From: Atrina japonica
Taxonomy: Eukaryota; Mollusca; Bivalvia; Pterioida; Pinnidae
DNA: 64,000 nt
NCBI GenBank assembly: GCA_030159075.1
Contig: BROG01000259.1
Span: forward strand, 1-64,000
Direction of reading: 5' to 3'
Part shown: one piece after another, positions 55,301-64,000 of the stretch
How positions within the stretch are numbered: position 1 is the first letter of the stretch
How the letters are laid out: each line of letters begins with the position of its first letter
Translations under genes and position numbers: made by a program
The notes under the pieces: generated by a model
What the model was told of the DNA's origin: nothing
What the model saw: the letters and a program-made list of their open reading frames with translations, nothing else
Database searches by the model: none

Positions 55301-57515
55301 GATTGAAAATGGGATCTGGCAGATTATCATAAATAATCCCATTAATTCTGAAATATTTTTCATAAATTAATAAAATAACTAAAGAGAGGTTCATGGATAA
55401 CCATGATTTAAAGTCACATTCTGGGTAGTAATGTTCATAAATGAACTTTTCTGTATGCACTTAATGTTCATTAGCATATACTTTCATTGTATATGAAAGT
55501 CTTATACCCTTGCTGGTTGGCTGGCTGTAAAGGGGTCGAAAGATTTGACATTCCATATAAGGAAAACCTTAATACTTTTCAGATTGTCAGCCAATCAGTA
55601 ATTTGAAGCATAGTTAAGTTTTCCTTATATGGAATGTCACATCTTTTGACACTTACCAAGTCTCGCTATCTGATGGACATTTCAGCTTTCCAGTGGAATT
55701 TTGTTAATAACTCCAGTAATATGACAACATTTTTTGAATTTTTTTTTCTTTTCCTTCAATAAGAATGAATTTCTGTAGAAAATGCTAAATATTTCAATGA
55801 CTTCCCCGGAATGTGACTTTAAACATGATTATATATGTGACCCTAGACCCACTTTAGAAAGGTACAAGAATTTTGTCACATGTTTAAAGGGACTTTAGCT
55901 GTGTTTACCAAAAACAATTATTTATATAAAACTACAGCTAATACCCCTTTAAGATATTCTCATATGTTCAATGTGTTGTAAGAAAAACAGAATCCAACAC
56001 CATAAAACTTAACCCTTCCCCCCAAAGTATAAAAATGGTATGCTCTATTCTAATGTCTTAGACCAGTCTATTATGGTTTGTAGTATTGACAAGGATTAGA
56101 ATGTCCATAAGGTTGAAAATGTTCTAAAAACCTGATCAGGTAATCAGTAATTAAAGTTTATCTGAAGTTACGAATATTTGTAGACTTTCGAACAATTTCG
56201 AGGTTTATGACAACGAATCATACTTTTATCATACTAGTACTCCACTGATTCAAACTCAAAATATGTCACTTGCACTTTACTTTTGATATAATCTTTACTT
56301 CTCATGAGAAGAAATTGCACTCATTTTGGTGTGAAACATGCATGAAATAAAATTTCATGAACACACGCCAATATCTAATTTGTTGGTTTGTTTCCCTCAC
56401 AACAAATCTAATTTTTACAGGATCACGATGAACATGACAAAAGAGTTCTGCCCGCACTGCGGTAACAACACTCTGAAGAAGGTGTCGATGACGGTAGAGG
56501 AAGATGGCAGTATTAGATACTTCCTGTCCTGTCGAAGACCTATGAATACTCGAGGTCTTAAGGTAAGAAACATCATTGGCCAGATTGTGAAACAAAATCT
56601 GGCTTATGAAATGGCGAAGTCCATCTTTAATGTGGGTGGGGATTGGGTTTACTATAGAAATGTATGGGAAATTTTTAATATTTCATTATAACTTGAAAAT
56701 AATAAAGTTTAAAACAATTCAATTCTGCATGTGCCTGTTGTGCCCCACCGCCTTAAATCTGATTTTCAACGCATTATTTATTCAGTTAAATTATTATCAT
56801 TTGTCACCAGGACCCAGTTGTTCATCTATTGGTTAAATTTTAACCCTCTGTTAAATATCATAACCAAGGATTAAAATTTAACCTAGGGTTAAATTCTGTT
56901 GTTCAATAATTGGTTAAATTTAACTTTGGTTGAACCATCAGTTAAATATGGGAAATTAACCAAACTTTAGGGCTCAATTACATATTTTAACTGATAAAGG
57001 GTTTTCATTTCAAAATGTCTAAAGGTTGGCACTGTTATTAAAATTTAACCCTAGGTTATGTAAATCTTGGTTGCCATATTCGAATGAGGGTTATAATGAA
57101 CTGGTAGTAAAATTTGACGAATAGATAAACAACTGGGTCCTGATGGTTACAGAAATTTTCTGATTTTAAACCAGGGTATTGTATAATTATCTCCATCTTG
57201 TTAAAAGAAAATTGTTAAAATTAACACAAAAATTCATTATGATTTCAGTATTCACTTCCTCTGCCAAAGGGAGGTAAGCATGCTGACAATCCAGTTTTGG
57301 TGGAAGACCAGCCCGCACCACAACAGCGAGTGGCACGTAAATCCAGACAAAAAATGGGTGTGTTTGATCCCGATTATATTGCAGGACAGTCGCCATTTTC
57401 TGTGACAGACATTACAAGTCGTGCTGCTCAGCTCGGCATTAAAAGTGGAAGAAAAAATAATTTCAATAAGCGAAACCCAAATGAAGTGAGGAAAAATTAT
57501 GGCAGAAGAAAATAA
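41454..57515 (+). CDS. NOB1: RNA-binding protein NOB1, 18S rRNA 3'-end endonuclease
   Basis: NOB1 travels with the pre-40S ribosomal subunit and cleaves the 18S rRNA precursor at its 3' end in the cytoplasm. Eight exons: 41454-41525, 46228-46360, 47369-47502, 48000-48068, 50566-51096, 53412-53509, 56421-56562 and 57249-57515. Phases all agree (1446 nt, 481 residues, against roughly 412 in human). The PIN domain is split over exons 1-3 with candidate metal-binding D13 (in VVADSGAF), E39 and D86. A long Asn/Ser/acidic segment (about 140-275) precedes the conserved WITPSNIK and VGCVTTDFAMQ motifs. The zinc ribbon uses C341/C344 and C356/C359. The C-terminus is basic, with the conserved DPDYIAG motif. 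The frame is open upstream to 41292, but the ATG at 41454 is chosen because family members start just before VVAD. It looks intact. Confidence 0.96.
41821..42213. mobile_element. hAT-like MITE in NOB1 intron 1
   Basis: 393 bp with termini TAGGGCTGTCATTGAT and ATCAATGACAGCCCTA, with subterminal ATCGATA motifs at both ends. The flanking 8-mers TGCTCTTC and TATTCTTC match at 6 of 8 bases, an eroded 8-bp target duplication as expected for hAT. Confidence 0.85.
42304..42380 (+). repeat. SINE head fragment
   Basis: GGTTGAGTGGTAAGAGCATC and the following AAATCATG block match the head of the SINE at 13426. Confidence 0.55.
42938..45985 (-). mobile_element. hAT transposon with broken transposase and 5-bp target duplication
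   Basis: About 3.05 kb with termini CAGGGTGAGAAAAAT and (inverted) CAGAGTGCGAAAAAT, 13 of 15 identical. AAGAG occurs directly outside both ends (42933-42937 and 45986-45990). Palindromic ACTTGTCC/ACTCGTCC motifs lie near both ends. The minus strand carries a decayed hAT transposase. It sits in NOB1 intron 1 in the opposite orientation. Confidence 0.9.
43170..45383 (-). pseudogene. hAT transposase pseudogene (ZNF862-like)
   Basis: Pieces in order on the minus strand: a basic N-terminus (AKRTKDSFFKKIG), a TTF-type zinc finger region (EFPWVKYEEDEQ, MYCTSCLEFP), a catalytic-core segment with FLCILSDGSTDAELL, then GCNFDGAAVMMGKKSGVATR and HCVAHNLELGVMDAVK, a helical region, and a dimerisation tail with SCERAFSAMNKMKT. 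These are hallmarks of hAT transposases of the group annotated as zinc finger 862-like proteins. At least five frameshifts or stops (near 45195, 44860, 44600, 44220 and 43400) break it, so no active protein is expected. Confidence 0.88.
46228..46360 (+). CDS. NOB1: NOB1 exon 2 (PIN domain)
   Basis: 133 nt, acceptor TTAACAG, donor GTATGT. It encodes DNVYSIPDVVKEIKDKA (second acidic residue E39), then LQVLPYRLQLKIPSP. Phase 0 in, 1 out. Confidence 0.94.
46403..46546. mobile_element. Pogo-like MITE in NOB1 intron 2
   Basis: Termini CAATGAAACTTGTCC and CAAGTTTTGCTG, flanked by TA; GGTGGTCTTTATATAGAGG motifs inside. Confidence 0.6.
46590..46905 (-). repeat. Two tandem tRNA-like SINE pieces
   Basis: Copies at about 46600-46740 and 46800-46905 share ACCCAGGACCTT, TGAACATTAG and CTCTTTACTTACCAA, and both end near CCTCTGCACCACTAC. 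On the minus strand they resemble a degenerate tRNA head. Confidence 0.6.
47083..47166. repeat. Short TTAACCC dispersed repeat
   Basis: Bounded by TTAACCCTTTCAACCC and GGGGTGAATGGGTTAA, related to 9445-9535. A further piece lies at about 47635-47706. Confidence 0.55.
47369..47502 (+). CDS. NOB1: NOB1 exon 3 (PIN domain)
   Basis: 134 nt, acceptor TTTTTAG, donor GTATGT. It encodes TEFSKKTGDYRSLSAVDIQV, then MALTYQLE; D86 is the third expected PIN acidic residue. Confidence 0.95.
48000..48068 (+). CDS. NOB1: NOB1 exon 4
   Basis: 69 nt, phase 0 both sides, donor AAG|GTGAGT. It encodes KPTDIAGFYLSK, matching the family's TPLHISGFHLPYK block. The acceptor could also be six bases further on (after GTTCAG); both keep the frame. 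Confidence 0.85.
48092..49870. repeat. About 32-bp minisatellite carrying splice-donor-like motifs
   Basis: More than 50 units of TCTTCTACACATTACAATGT plus TGTATATGTAAG. It begins 24 bp after the NOB1 exon 4 donor. Many units contain GTAAGT, a better donor consensus than the authentic GTGAGT. The unit is not derived from the exon itself. Confidence 0.95.
50036..50110 (+). repeat. Copy of the NOB1 exon 5 donor region
   Basis: ATGCAGGTACTTGATT and about 60 further bases (TATCTCTCTG, AGTGG, CTCCTTTTTGG, GAAGATTTACT) match 51091-51166, the end of exon 5 and start of intron 5. Similarity begins in the last six exon bases. Confidence 0.85.
50305..50477 (-). repeat. SINE copy, V-SINE/RUDI-like
   Basis: The minus strand matches the SINE at 13426: tRNA-like head near 50477, then the TTTGTGAGAAAGTTTGCCAG block and GTTCTCTCC. 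Confidence 0.7.
50566..51096 (+). CDS. NOB1: NOB1 exon 5 (acidic segment)
   Basis: 531 nt, 177 codons, phase 0 both sides. It begins with a Ser/Asn/Thr-rich region, then a run of Asp/Glu (about residues 257-283), then DDGWITPSNIK and VGCVTTDFAMQ, both family hallmarks. The low-complexity part explains the extra length over human NOB1. The donor ATGCAG|GTACTT is copied at 50037-50042. Confidence 0.92.
51288..51376. mobile_element. Pogo-like MITE fragment
   Basis: TATAAAGACCACCTCCCTAT core and right terminus AAGTTTCACTG-TA. The left terminus is lost. Confidence 0.6.
51950..52135 (-). repeat. Degenerate tRNA-derived SINE
   Basis: On the minus strand GATGGTTTGATGTTCAACTT and TGATTAGAATCCCAA look like an eroded head, followed by a CCCATGTCACAGCAGGCAGG body block. 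Confidence 0.45.
52230..53234. mobile_element. hAT-like non-autonomous element with 5-bp target duplication
   Basis: About 1 kb with termini CAGGGCTCTACA and (inverted) CAGCGCTCTACA. AAACT occurs directly outside both ends (52225-52229 and 53235-53239). Subterminal ACTCGC/GGTCGC motifs are present. It split a short tandem repeat whose units lie on both sides. Confidence 0.85.
52329..52352. repeat. (TG)n microsatellite
   Basis: Pure TG dinucleotide run of about 24 bp inside the hAT-like element. Confidence 0.95.
53238..53326 (+). repeat. Short tandem repeat resembling the NOB1 exon 6 acceptor
   Basis: Three units of ATTGTTCCAGAATGTGTTTA with GGAAAC, plus a fourth at 52204-52229 on the other side of the hAT-like element. 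The true junction at 53402-53422 reads ATTGTTTCAG|AATGTTTTGA, so the first 15-20 bases are alike. Confidence 0.75.
53412..53509 (+). CDS. NOB1: NOB1 exon 6 (first half of zinc ribbon)
   Basis: 98 nt, acceptor TTTCAG, phase 0 in and 2 out. It encodes NVLIQMGLNVISVDGMLI, then SYVQRCFACM. The donor ATGAA|GTAGGT is chosen because the alternative four bases on would put a TAG in frame, and because the phase matches exon 7. Confidence 0.93.
54055..54125 (-). repeat. tRNA-like pseudogene or SINE head
   Basis: The minus strand reads GATTGTGGCGTAATGGTTAG and later GGGTTTCGAATCTGG with loop TTGTGAA (GTG, His). The anticodon stem does not pair properly, so it is treated as non-functional. Confidence 0.5.
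54126..55530. other. NOB1 intron 6 DNA, nothing recognised
   Basis: AT-rich non-coding DNA between exons 6 and 7. Short open frames on both strands have no recognisable family. Confidence 0.45.
55536..55648. repeat. Inverted repeat, 33-bp arms
   Basis: Arms 55536-55568 and 55616-55648, about 31 of 33 bases complementary, core ACATTCCATATAAGGAAAAC. The 47-bp centre is not palindromic. A MITE-like hairpin. Confidence 0.85.
56421..56562 (+). CDS. NOB1: NOB1 exon 7 (second half of zinc ribbon)
   Basis: 142 nt, acceptor TTTTACAG, donor AAG|GTAAGA. It encodes EFCPHCGNNTLKKVSMTV and ends NTRGLK. CPHC supplies the second cysteine pair. Confidence 0.95.
56808..57142. mobile_element. MITE with CAGGACCCAGTTGTT termini
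   Basis: 335 bp in NOB1 intron 7. Termini CAGGACCCAGTTGTTCATCT and (inverted) CAGGACCCAGTTGTTTATCT, similarity continuing to about 37 bp. Internal GGTTAAATTTTAACC-type motifs. No clear target duplication. Confidence 0.85.
57249..57515 (+). CDS. NOB1: NOB1 exon 8 (C-terminus)
   Basis: 267 nt including TAA, acceptor GATTTCAG. It encodes YSLPLPKGGKHADNP, KSRQKMGVFDPDYIAG and a basic tail NPNEVRKNYGRRK. Confidence 0.95.
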   Translation, partial: YSLPLPKGGKHADNPVLVEDQPAPQQRVARKSRQKMGVFDPDYIAGQSPFSVTDITSRAAQLGIKSGRKNNFNKRNPNEVRKNYGRRK

Positions 57516-57516
57516 A
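57511..57516 (+). promoter_or_regulatory. AATAAA overlapping the NOB1 stop codon
   Basis: The last Lys codon and TAA stop form AATAAA with the following base. If used, cleavage 10-30 nt on would leave a 3' UTR of only about 10-30 nt. No other AATAAA was noted close downstream. Use of the signal is inference. Confidence 0.5.
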
Positions 57517-57839
57517 GTACTTATTTATCAAGAAAAAAATCTCTGAGTCTTATATTGATTTAATGTATACCTGGAAATTTTCACTCCTGTTTAATTTTCG
57601 ACCTTAGCTGAATGGGTGATTTTAAAATAGATTGTCAGATTTCAGGATGATGTTACGTTGAACTAATCAGACATCGCTGAAACTGATTTAGCATCTCCAT
57701 ACAAATATACATGTACATGTATATATACATATATTAATTTTCCAGAGAAACCTGATTGAGATCTTCTAGTTAAATCAACACAACACAAGGTGCAGCCATT
57801 TTCAGTGTTGTTTGGAGTTTTAGAGCACAATAGTATTTT

Positions 57840-59588
57840 CAGGGCTCAAATTTTTCTAAGGCACGTCCGACCGACCCTGACTAGTAAAAGATTGGTCCGG
57901 TCTAGTTAATTTGTGTCAAAGTAGCCCGACTGGTCGGGTTAAAAATATCACTTCAAATAGAATGAAGATCTATTATTAAAAAAATGTTGTGAAAAACTAT
58001 TTTCTTCTTTTTGTAATTTATTTACGGATAGTGGGACATTTATTTACATTACCGGTGATTGTGATAATAGATATGTCGCTGATATTACATGCCTTATAGA
58101 CTTACTTTCATTTCGTCAATTTTGTCGCCATAACCTTGTAATAACGCCCTCTGGTGAGAGATTGGTATATAAAATAACCGGGAAATTGTAATATTACCAG
58201 GAAGACGCTTGAAGCCACTAGAATGACACATAAGATTATTTATAATCATATACAACTAAGAAGAATAAACTATTTCAATGTGAGAAGGGAAACAGTGTTC
58301 AAGGAATTTTGCTACATTTTGTACGAGTAGTTACGTCGGGTTTAATTCACACACTAGTACTAATACGGCTTAAATATGGAAAGCTAGATCGGTAAATACG
58401 AGGACAATACCGACAAAATATCTTTTAATTTAATGAAAACCTATATTATTAACATTTAAAAGTAAATTATTCCTAAAAATTTTCATTTTTGACGAAAAGG
58501 AGCTTCAATCCAGTTATGTGTCCCGTCATTCCGGTTATTGGCGTCTTTTAAGGTAATTCTATGGACCCGCAAACATTCAGATTGAAAGTGAAACTGAAAG
58601 ATTCGGTCATAAAATCACAAGTGCATGCTGCTTCACTAGCCTAGCCTAGGCATAGTTTAATTTAACTGGGCATATTTTAATTTAACCGGGCATATAGAAT
58701 GGTACGTTTCTTTTTTGATAGTTTTGTTTGATTTTAGTCACGATATCTCTAATAAAGCAGAACAACTTACGGTAACTTTCGATATCTGACTACACTGAGT
58801 GACTGACGACGGCTTCTTTATAGTAATGTGGAAGCATAACTAGAGATGAGGTTTTTATAAGGAAATCAAACGGCACCTCTTATCAGAATTTATTTTACAA
58901 TAATTAGGCCTAACAGAAAATTTCAAACTTACGTACATACATACTTCTATAGATAAATTGTCAAAGCATTCAAACTAACTGTATATTAAGGTTTTATTTT
59001 GTTCTTGATAAAATTATAAATCAGTGGTGTCAGCATGAATACAGTGTACAAATGGAGGATAATTTACTTGCACCACTCAGAAATGACATGTATATTTTAT
59101 ACTGTAACATATTATACCTTGTATTCCAGTCCCATTTATTAGAGTCATAGGCTTGAGTACTCTAGAGATTATATGGAATTATTTCAATCAAGAAATAATT
59201 CATTAATTTCTTTCTGTTCTTATTTGTTGTTTTATGTTGTTTAAAAAATCATTTAAAGCAGTAAATAGCATTTAATGGTGCAGCAATAGCTAAAAAATCA
59301 GACACAGATATGCACAAGTCCTGTGCCTGTCGTTGAGTTCATCGGGCAATTTATGAAATTAATATGTGAGCTATATTTTACCACTTATTAAAATTTAAAT
59401 ATAGTTTTTTTCATTAAAATCTCTAGATGGCGTACCCTAATAAAGTAGGATATGCAACTCTGGAAGAGAAATATAATAGATATAATGTAACAGAGGTCAG
59501 GTCTAGTGATGTTGAGGTCAGGTCTAGGAAAATTTTCTGGTACTGGTCCGACTGGTCTAGTTCATTTTAAAGTTAATGTTGAGCCCTG
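57840..59588. mobile_element. hAT-like non-autonomous element with 5-bp target duplication
   Basis: 1.75 kb with termini CAGGGCTCAAATTTT and (inverted) CAGGGCTCAACATTAA. ATTTT occurs directly outside both ends (57835-57839 and 59589-59593). GGTCCGACTGGTCTAG-like motifs repeat near both ends. No transposase frame found. Confidence 0.87.
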
Positions 59589-60164
59589 ATTTTGTTAAAA
59601 TTTCTGAATTCATAATAATCAGTTACGGTTTCTTTGTATATAATTAAGTTTCCCTTATTGATTGTATGTGTAGTACAATGTATCATATTTACTCACCGGT
59701 AAGGCAGCCCTGCCATTAACTTAACCTCACAGTGAACTTCAAAATTTAATCAATTAAATGGTAACCTGCCTGTGGGTCAACACTTTATAATTATGTACAT
59801 TAATTAGAGTTAATACCATGTGTAGGTATACCTTTTTGGACTAGAAATACTTTGATGAAAATATAATCTCAAATATGTACCATTTTATATCCCTATTACT
59901 CATTATATCTTACCACAATAATCGATATACAGTAAAATCTTTTTAAAATGCCCCTTGTTTAATTTGCCACCTCGCTTTACGCCATCATTTTTTAAAGTCC
60001 ACATTTCCAGTTTTCCCTATAATTTCATTTAAGGTTTCCAAACTCCTTTATAAAGCCAAATTTGGGCTGAACAAATGGTGGCAGTAAAACAAGGTTTAAC
60101 TACATGTATATTGCAGTAAAGAACAGACAGACCCCACACACACACACCACCCCTGGACATTGTC

Positions 60165-60273
60165 AGCCATTTATATATGAGTTCACCATGCCACACTTCA
60201 GATCTAAGCAATATATTAGTAATATATTGCTTAGATCTGAAGTGTGGCATGGTGAACTCATATATAAATGGCT
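60165..60273. repeat. Perfect palindrome, 54-bp arms with a 1-bp centre
   Basis: Arms 60165-60218 and 60220-60273 are perfectly complementary around a single G at 60219. The left arm begins AGCCATTTATATATGAGTTC and ends AAGCAATATATTA. Its outer flanks are not complementary. Confidence 0.97.
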
Positions 60274-60994
60274 ATTACCGATTTGTGTTCGTTTGTTTGT
60301 TATGGTTTTATGTTTTACCAAGAACATTTCGCTTCCATGGAAATGTTATCACCTATAGTTGAGGTATCACTGATCTGAGCAATGTCGCATACATGGAATT
60401 CCTGCAGACCAGTCTGAAGCTGGGGGCTTTAGCAAAGTTTTAACATTTGCGAAGAAAACTCATTTTTCAATATACCCTTGAAAAAGCCAACGACCCTTCA
60501 AAAGAAAACTAACAGATTTCTACAATTTCAGTTTTGGTGATAGCTGGCTATTCCTGACTATAGTTGATTGGCCATCTTGACACTTCATACAGGACAATGT
60601 ACCGGTGTTGTATTTAACATGTCCTTTTTATATGGAAGTTGATCTCTCACTGATTTACGGTAATATTCACTATGGTAATTGTAATATATTACTCTGTATG
60701 ACTTGCCAACAAAATTATTACAATATTTTAGTTCTTTAATGTTTCACGGTCTGCTGAATTCGCTTTTTTGTAAACTTCGACTTGGTAAATCCACTTAATT
60801 TGTATGGGAGATATTTACCTATCTACCTCTAGGTATGAGACTACTATATCTGGAAGTAACAAGTTTTGACGCAGTACTTTGTATGCATGCCCTACTCTCC
60901 TTTCTATGACTGGGAGTTTGATTCAAATAAATGATAAGAAAATACAGGGCCCGAAAGCACCAAATTTAGTCTGTACTCAAGCTCAATTTTTATT

Positions 60995-62795
60995 AGGTCA
61001 CCTGAGCCAGAGGCTCAGGGTGACTTATTGCGATCGTATTTTGTCTGTCATCGTCCGTCGTTAACATTTACACATGTTCGACTTCTTCTCAAGAACCAGT
61101 GGGCCAATTTTAACCAAACTTGGTATATAGCATTCCCATTTAAGCCACATAAAGTTTGCAAATGAAAAGGGGCTAGGACCAATAGGGGCCTCAAAAGGGA
61201 CCAAAAAGGACCAAAACTTGGTACATCTTTAAAAATATTCTTCTCATGAACTAATGATTAGATGACTTTCAAATTATGTTGCAAAAGTATTGTAAGGTCA
61301 GACTACAAAGTTTGCAAACGAAAATGAAATATATCTATAAACAAGCCACTAGGGGCGCTTCAGTAACACAAGTCAAATGACCGAAATTGTCAGGTAACCC
61401 CTTATGGGAGTTATTTCCCCTTTTAACTGATTTTTCATGTTTTGGGATCTTTTTTGACATTATCTTGAAAAATATAATAGCTAGAGTAAAAGTGAAAGAA
61501 GCAAAAATGATAAGCATGCAAAGATCTACAAAAAAGTCAACAGGGCCGAAATTGTCAGGTCACACCTTATGGGAGTTATTTCCCCTTTTAAGTTGATTTT
61601 TCATGTTTTGGGATCTTTTTTGACATTATCTTGAAAAATATAATAGCTAGAGTAAAAGTGAAAGAAGCGAAAATTGTTCAGCATGCAAAGATCTACAAAA
61701 AAGTCAACAGGGCCGAAATTGTCAGGTCACACCTTATGGGAGTTATTTCCTCTTTTAAGTTGATTTTTCATGTTTTTGGATGTTTATTGACATTATCTTG
61801 AAAAGTATAATAGCTAGAGTAAAAGTGAACAAAGCAAAATTGTTCAGCACGCAAAGATCTACAAAAAAATCAACAGGGCCAAAATTGTCAGGTCATATCT
61901 TATGGGAGTTATTTCCCCTTTTAAGTTGATTTTTCATGTTTTTGGATGTTTATTGACATTACCTTGAAAAGTATAATAGCTAGAGTAAAAGTGAACAAAG
62001 CAAAATTGTTCAGCACGCAAAGATCTACAAAAAAATCAACAGGGCCAAAAATTGTCAGGTCATATCTTATGGGAGTTATTTCCCCTTTTTAAAGTTGATT
62101 TTTTCATGTTTTTGGATGTTTATTGACATTACCTTGAAAAGTATAATAGCTAGAGTAAAAGTGAAAGAAGCAAAATTGTTCAGCACGCAAAGATCTACAA
62201 AAAATCAACAGGGCCAAAATTGTCAGGTAACCCCTTATGGGAGTTATTTCCCCTTTAAAGTAGATTTTTCATGTTTTTGGATGTTTATTGACATTTATCT
62301 TGAAAAGTATGAAGTATAATAGCTAGAACAAAAGTAAAAAAAGCAGAAATGTTTAGCAAGCAAAGATCTACAAAAAAGTTAACAAGGCCTAAATTGTCAG
62401 GTCCTCGCTTATGGGAGTTATCTCCCTTTAATTGGATTTCTGATGTTTTGAAAATGGATTCTGTCAATAAACGGTTCACTAAGGGGTGATTGAAATTGAA
62501 TAACACAGGGTACAGTTGTATACAAATGGCTTAATAACTCAAAACTGATTGATTTTTTGTATACAAAGATTTACATGTATCAGAAATTTGCTAGGAATTA
62601 TCTAAGGATCATTTTGACAAAATGATCAAAGGTCAAGTTCACAGACATCTAAGTAAACAGAAAATATGATTGGGGGGGGTTGTCAAATGTTAGACATTTT
62701 TGACTTCTAAAGAACCAGTGGACAAATTTTAACCAACCAAACTTGACAGGAAATTGTTCTCAGGTGACCGTTAAGGCCCATTGGGCCTCTTGTTT
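60995..62795 (+). mobile_element. Mollusc-type GGTCACCTGAG repeat, 1.8 kb
   Basis: Begins AGGTCACCTGAGCC and ends CTCAGGTGACCGTTAAGGCC, then CATTGGGCCTCTTG, so the inner termini GGTCACCTGAG / CTCAGGTGACC are inverted. The left part has CCAGTGGGCCAATTTTAACC, reappearing near the right end as CCAGTGGACAAATTTTAACC. No protein frame. A shorter relative lies at 7957-8200. The transposition class is not determined. Confidence 0.75.
61380..62470. repeat. 166-bp tandem repeat inside the GGTCACCTGAG element
   Basis: About seven units starting near 61381, 61546, 61713, 61879, 62045, 62214 and 62387, each with AAATTGTCAGGT, CTTATGGGAGTTATTTCCCC and GCAAAGATCTACAAAAAA. Confidence 0.93.
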
Positions 62796-63164
62796 TGTTA
62801 TTTTGACTATCAAATAATCGAAAACCGGGTTAGATGTCAACGTTCCGTACATTTTATGGTCGGTATAATAGTCATGTTTGCGATTACTCTGTTTCACTAA
62901 GTGAAATGCTGAGTTGCCTGTTCAATAGCGGTTGTTGAGACGTCTGTTCCAATTGTGACGAGGATTCGTTCCTCACATATTTCATTTTGATTTTACTGTG
63001 GACTCCTGGCGGGTGTGACCAGTCAACAGGGGTTGGTTACTCATCCTGACTCCTGACCCACCTCTTGATTTCCAGAGGTCCGTGTTTGTCCAATTTTTTA
63101 CCATATTAGTATCTATATCGTAAACATCATTAAGAATTATACTTTGGTATCAGAGATTTTTTAT

Positions 63165-63880
63165 ATTGTAAAACTTTTTTGGTTTTGAATGATTAGTAAA
63201 CATTAGTTTTCAACATTCACGTATAAATTTTTGCGTCACTCATTATTTTCCTGTAGAAATGAATAAACACATTGAGTACGGTACTTAAAATTTGAGTACA
63301 AATTTTAAAAATATTTCTTGAGTTTTCTTCAATGAGTAATGCTTTAAATCTTTTTTTTTACGATTGTATGCTGTAAATATACAAACCTGTCCAGTAACAG
63401 AATAAAGTCCGTGTGTTTTTACCTTAAAACCATGAAAAGTTGGTTGAGCTTGAGTACTGAGTAATTTGGTGACTTTGGATCCAGGGCCCGAAGTCACCAA
63501 ATTTACTCAATACTCAAGCTCAACTTTTATTTCATTATTTTGACTATAAAATCGTTTGTAAAATATTTGGGTTTGAATGATTAGGAAGCATATTATTATT
63601 TTTTTTATCATTCACATATAAATTTTTGTGTCATAATTAGGATTTTCCTGTAAAAATGAATAAATATGTTGAATACAGTACTCAAAATTTGAGTATGTAC
63701 TCAAATAATATTTTAATATTTCTGAAGTTTTCTTCAAATGAGCAATGATTTTGATCATTAGTTACAATTATATGCCATCAATATGCAAACATGTCCGGTT
63801 ACAGAATAAATTTTGCGTTTTTTTACCTTTAAATCATGAAAAGTTAGTTGAGCTTGATTTGGTGACTGTGCCCAGATGTT
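63165..63880. repeat. Two tandem copies of a roughly 320-bp repeat
   Basis: 63165-63480 and 63545-63880 share GTTTGAATGATTAG, TATAAATTTTTG, ACAGAATAAA and the final TGAAAAGT, then TTGAGCTTGA. Divergence between copies is moderate. Confidence 0.8.
63435..63528. repeat. Inverted repeat, about 38-bp arms
   Basis: Arms 63435-63475 and 63491-63528 around TGGATCCAGGGCCCG, about 90% complementary, core AAGTCACCAAATT. A related half-site occurs at about 60952-60990. Confidence 0.85.
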
Positions 63881-64000
63881 ACAAATAAATCTCGATCTGA
63901 GTACCCATTGACAAGCCTCGTTATGGATAGCAACGGCATTAGTACTGGGGATGAGATTTCTCTGTATCTCCGTGGTGATATATCCTATTTATCTTGGACT

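Overview
The window is animal nuclear DNA, most likely from a bivalve or related mollusc. The signs are short exons separated by long AT-rich introns with GT-AG borders, dense tRNA-derived SINEs of types common in molluscs, pogo-like and hAT-like MITEs, degenerate LINE sequence, and many microsatellites and minisatellites. No prokaryotic gene organisation is present. Species assignment is inference.

Two protein-coding genes can be rebuilt exon by exon with matching splice phases. On the minus strand (33317 down to 4574) lies the N-terminal part of a NEDD4-family E3 ubiquitin ligase of the WWP1 / Suppressor-of-deltex type: ten coding exons giving a C2 domain, an Ala/Pro/Gln-rich linker and four WW domains. 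I find no HECT catalytic exons between position 4573 and position 1, so they should lie beyond the left edge. On the plus strand (41454 to 57515) lies a complete eight-exon NOB1 gene, predicted at 481 residues. NOB1 is the PIN-domain endonuclease that matures the 3' end of 18S rRNA. The two genes are head to head with about 8 kb between start codons. A divergent pair of threonine tRNA genes (CGT and TGT anticodons) sits at 631-1111, in what should be the ligase's intron before the HECT exons.

Layout: 1-4.6 kb tRNA pair and a SINE fragment; 4.6-33.3 kb ligase exons with introns full of repeats; 33.3-38.3 kb ligase 5' flank or 5'-UTR introns with two minisatellites, a pogo-like element and a SINE split by a MITE; 38.4-41.1 kb two degenerate LINE pieces; 41.4-57.5 kb NOB1, whose intron 1 holds an 8-bp-TSD MITE and a broken hAT transposase element; 57.8-64 kb no recognisable gene, but a 1.75-kb hAT-like element, a perfect 109-bp palindrome and a 1.8-kb mollusc-type repeat with internal 166-bp units.

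The most unusual observation is that several tandem arrays were seeded from exon-intron junctions of these two genes. In the ligase, the last bases of exons 1, 6 and 8 plus their 5' splice donors are repeated in the adjacent intron (about 44-bp, 42-bp and 93-bp units). In NOB1 the exon 5 donor has a copy about 1.05 kb upstream, and the exon 6 acceptor resembles a short upstream tandem repeat. A fourth array, starting 24 bp after the NOB1 exon 4 donor, carries a GTAAGT in many of its units. The second notable observation is a set of three hAT-like elements that each have exact 5-bp target duplications instead of the usual 8.
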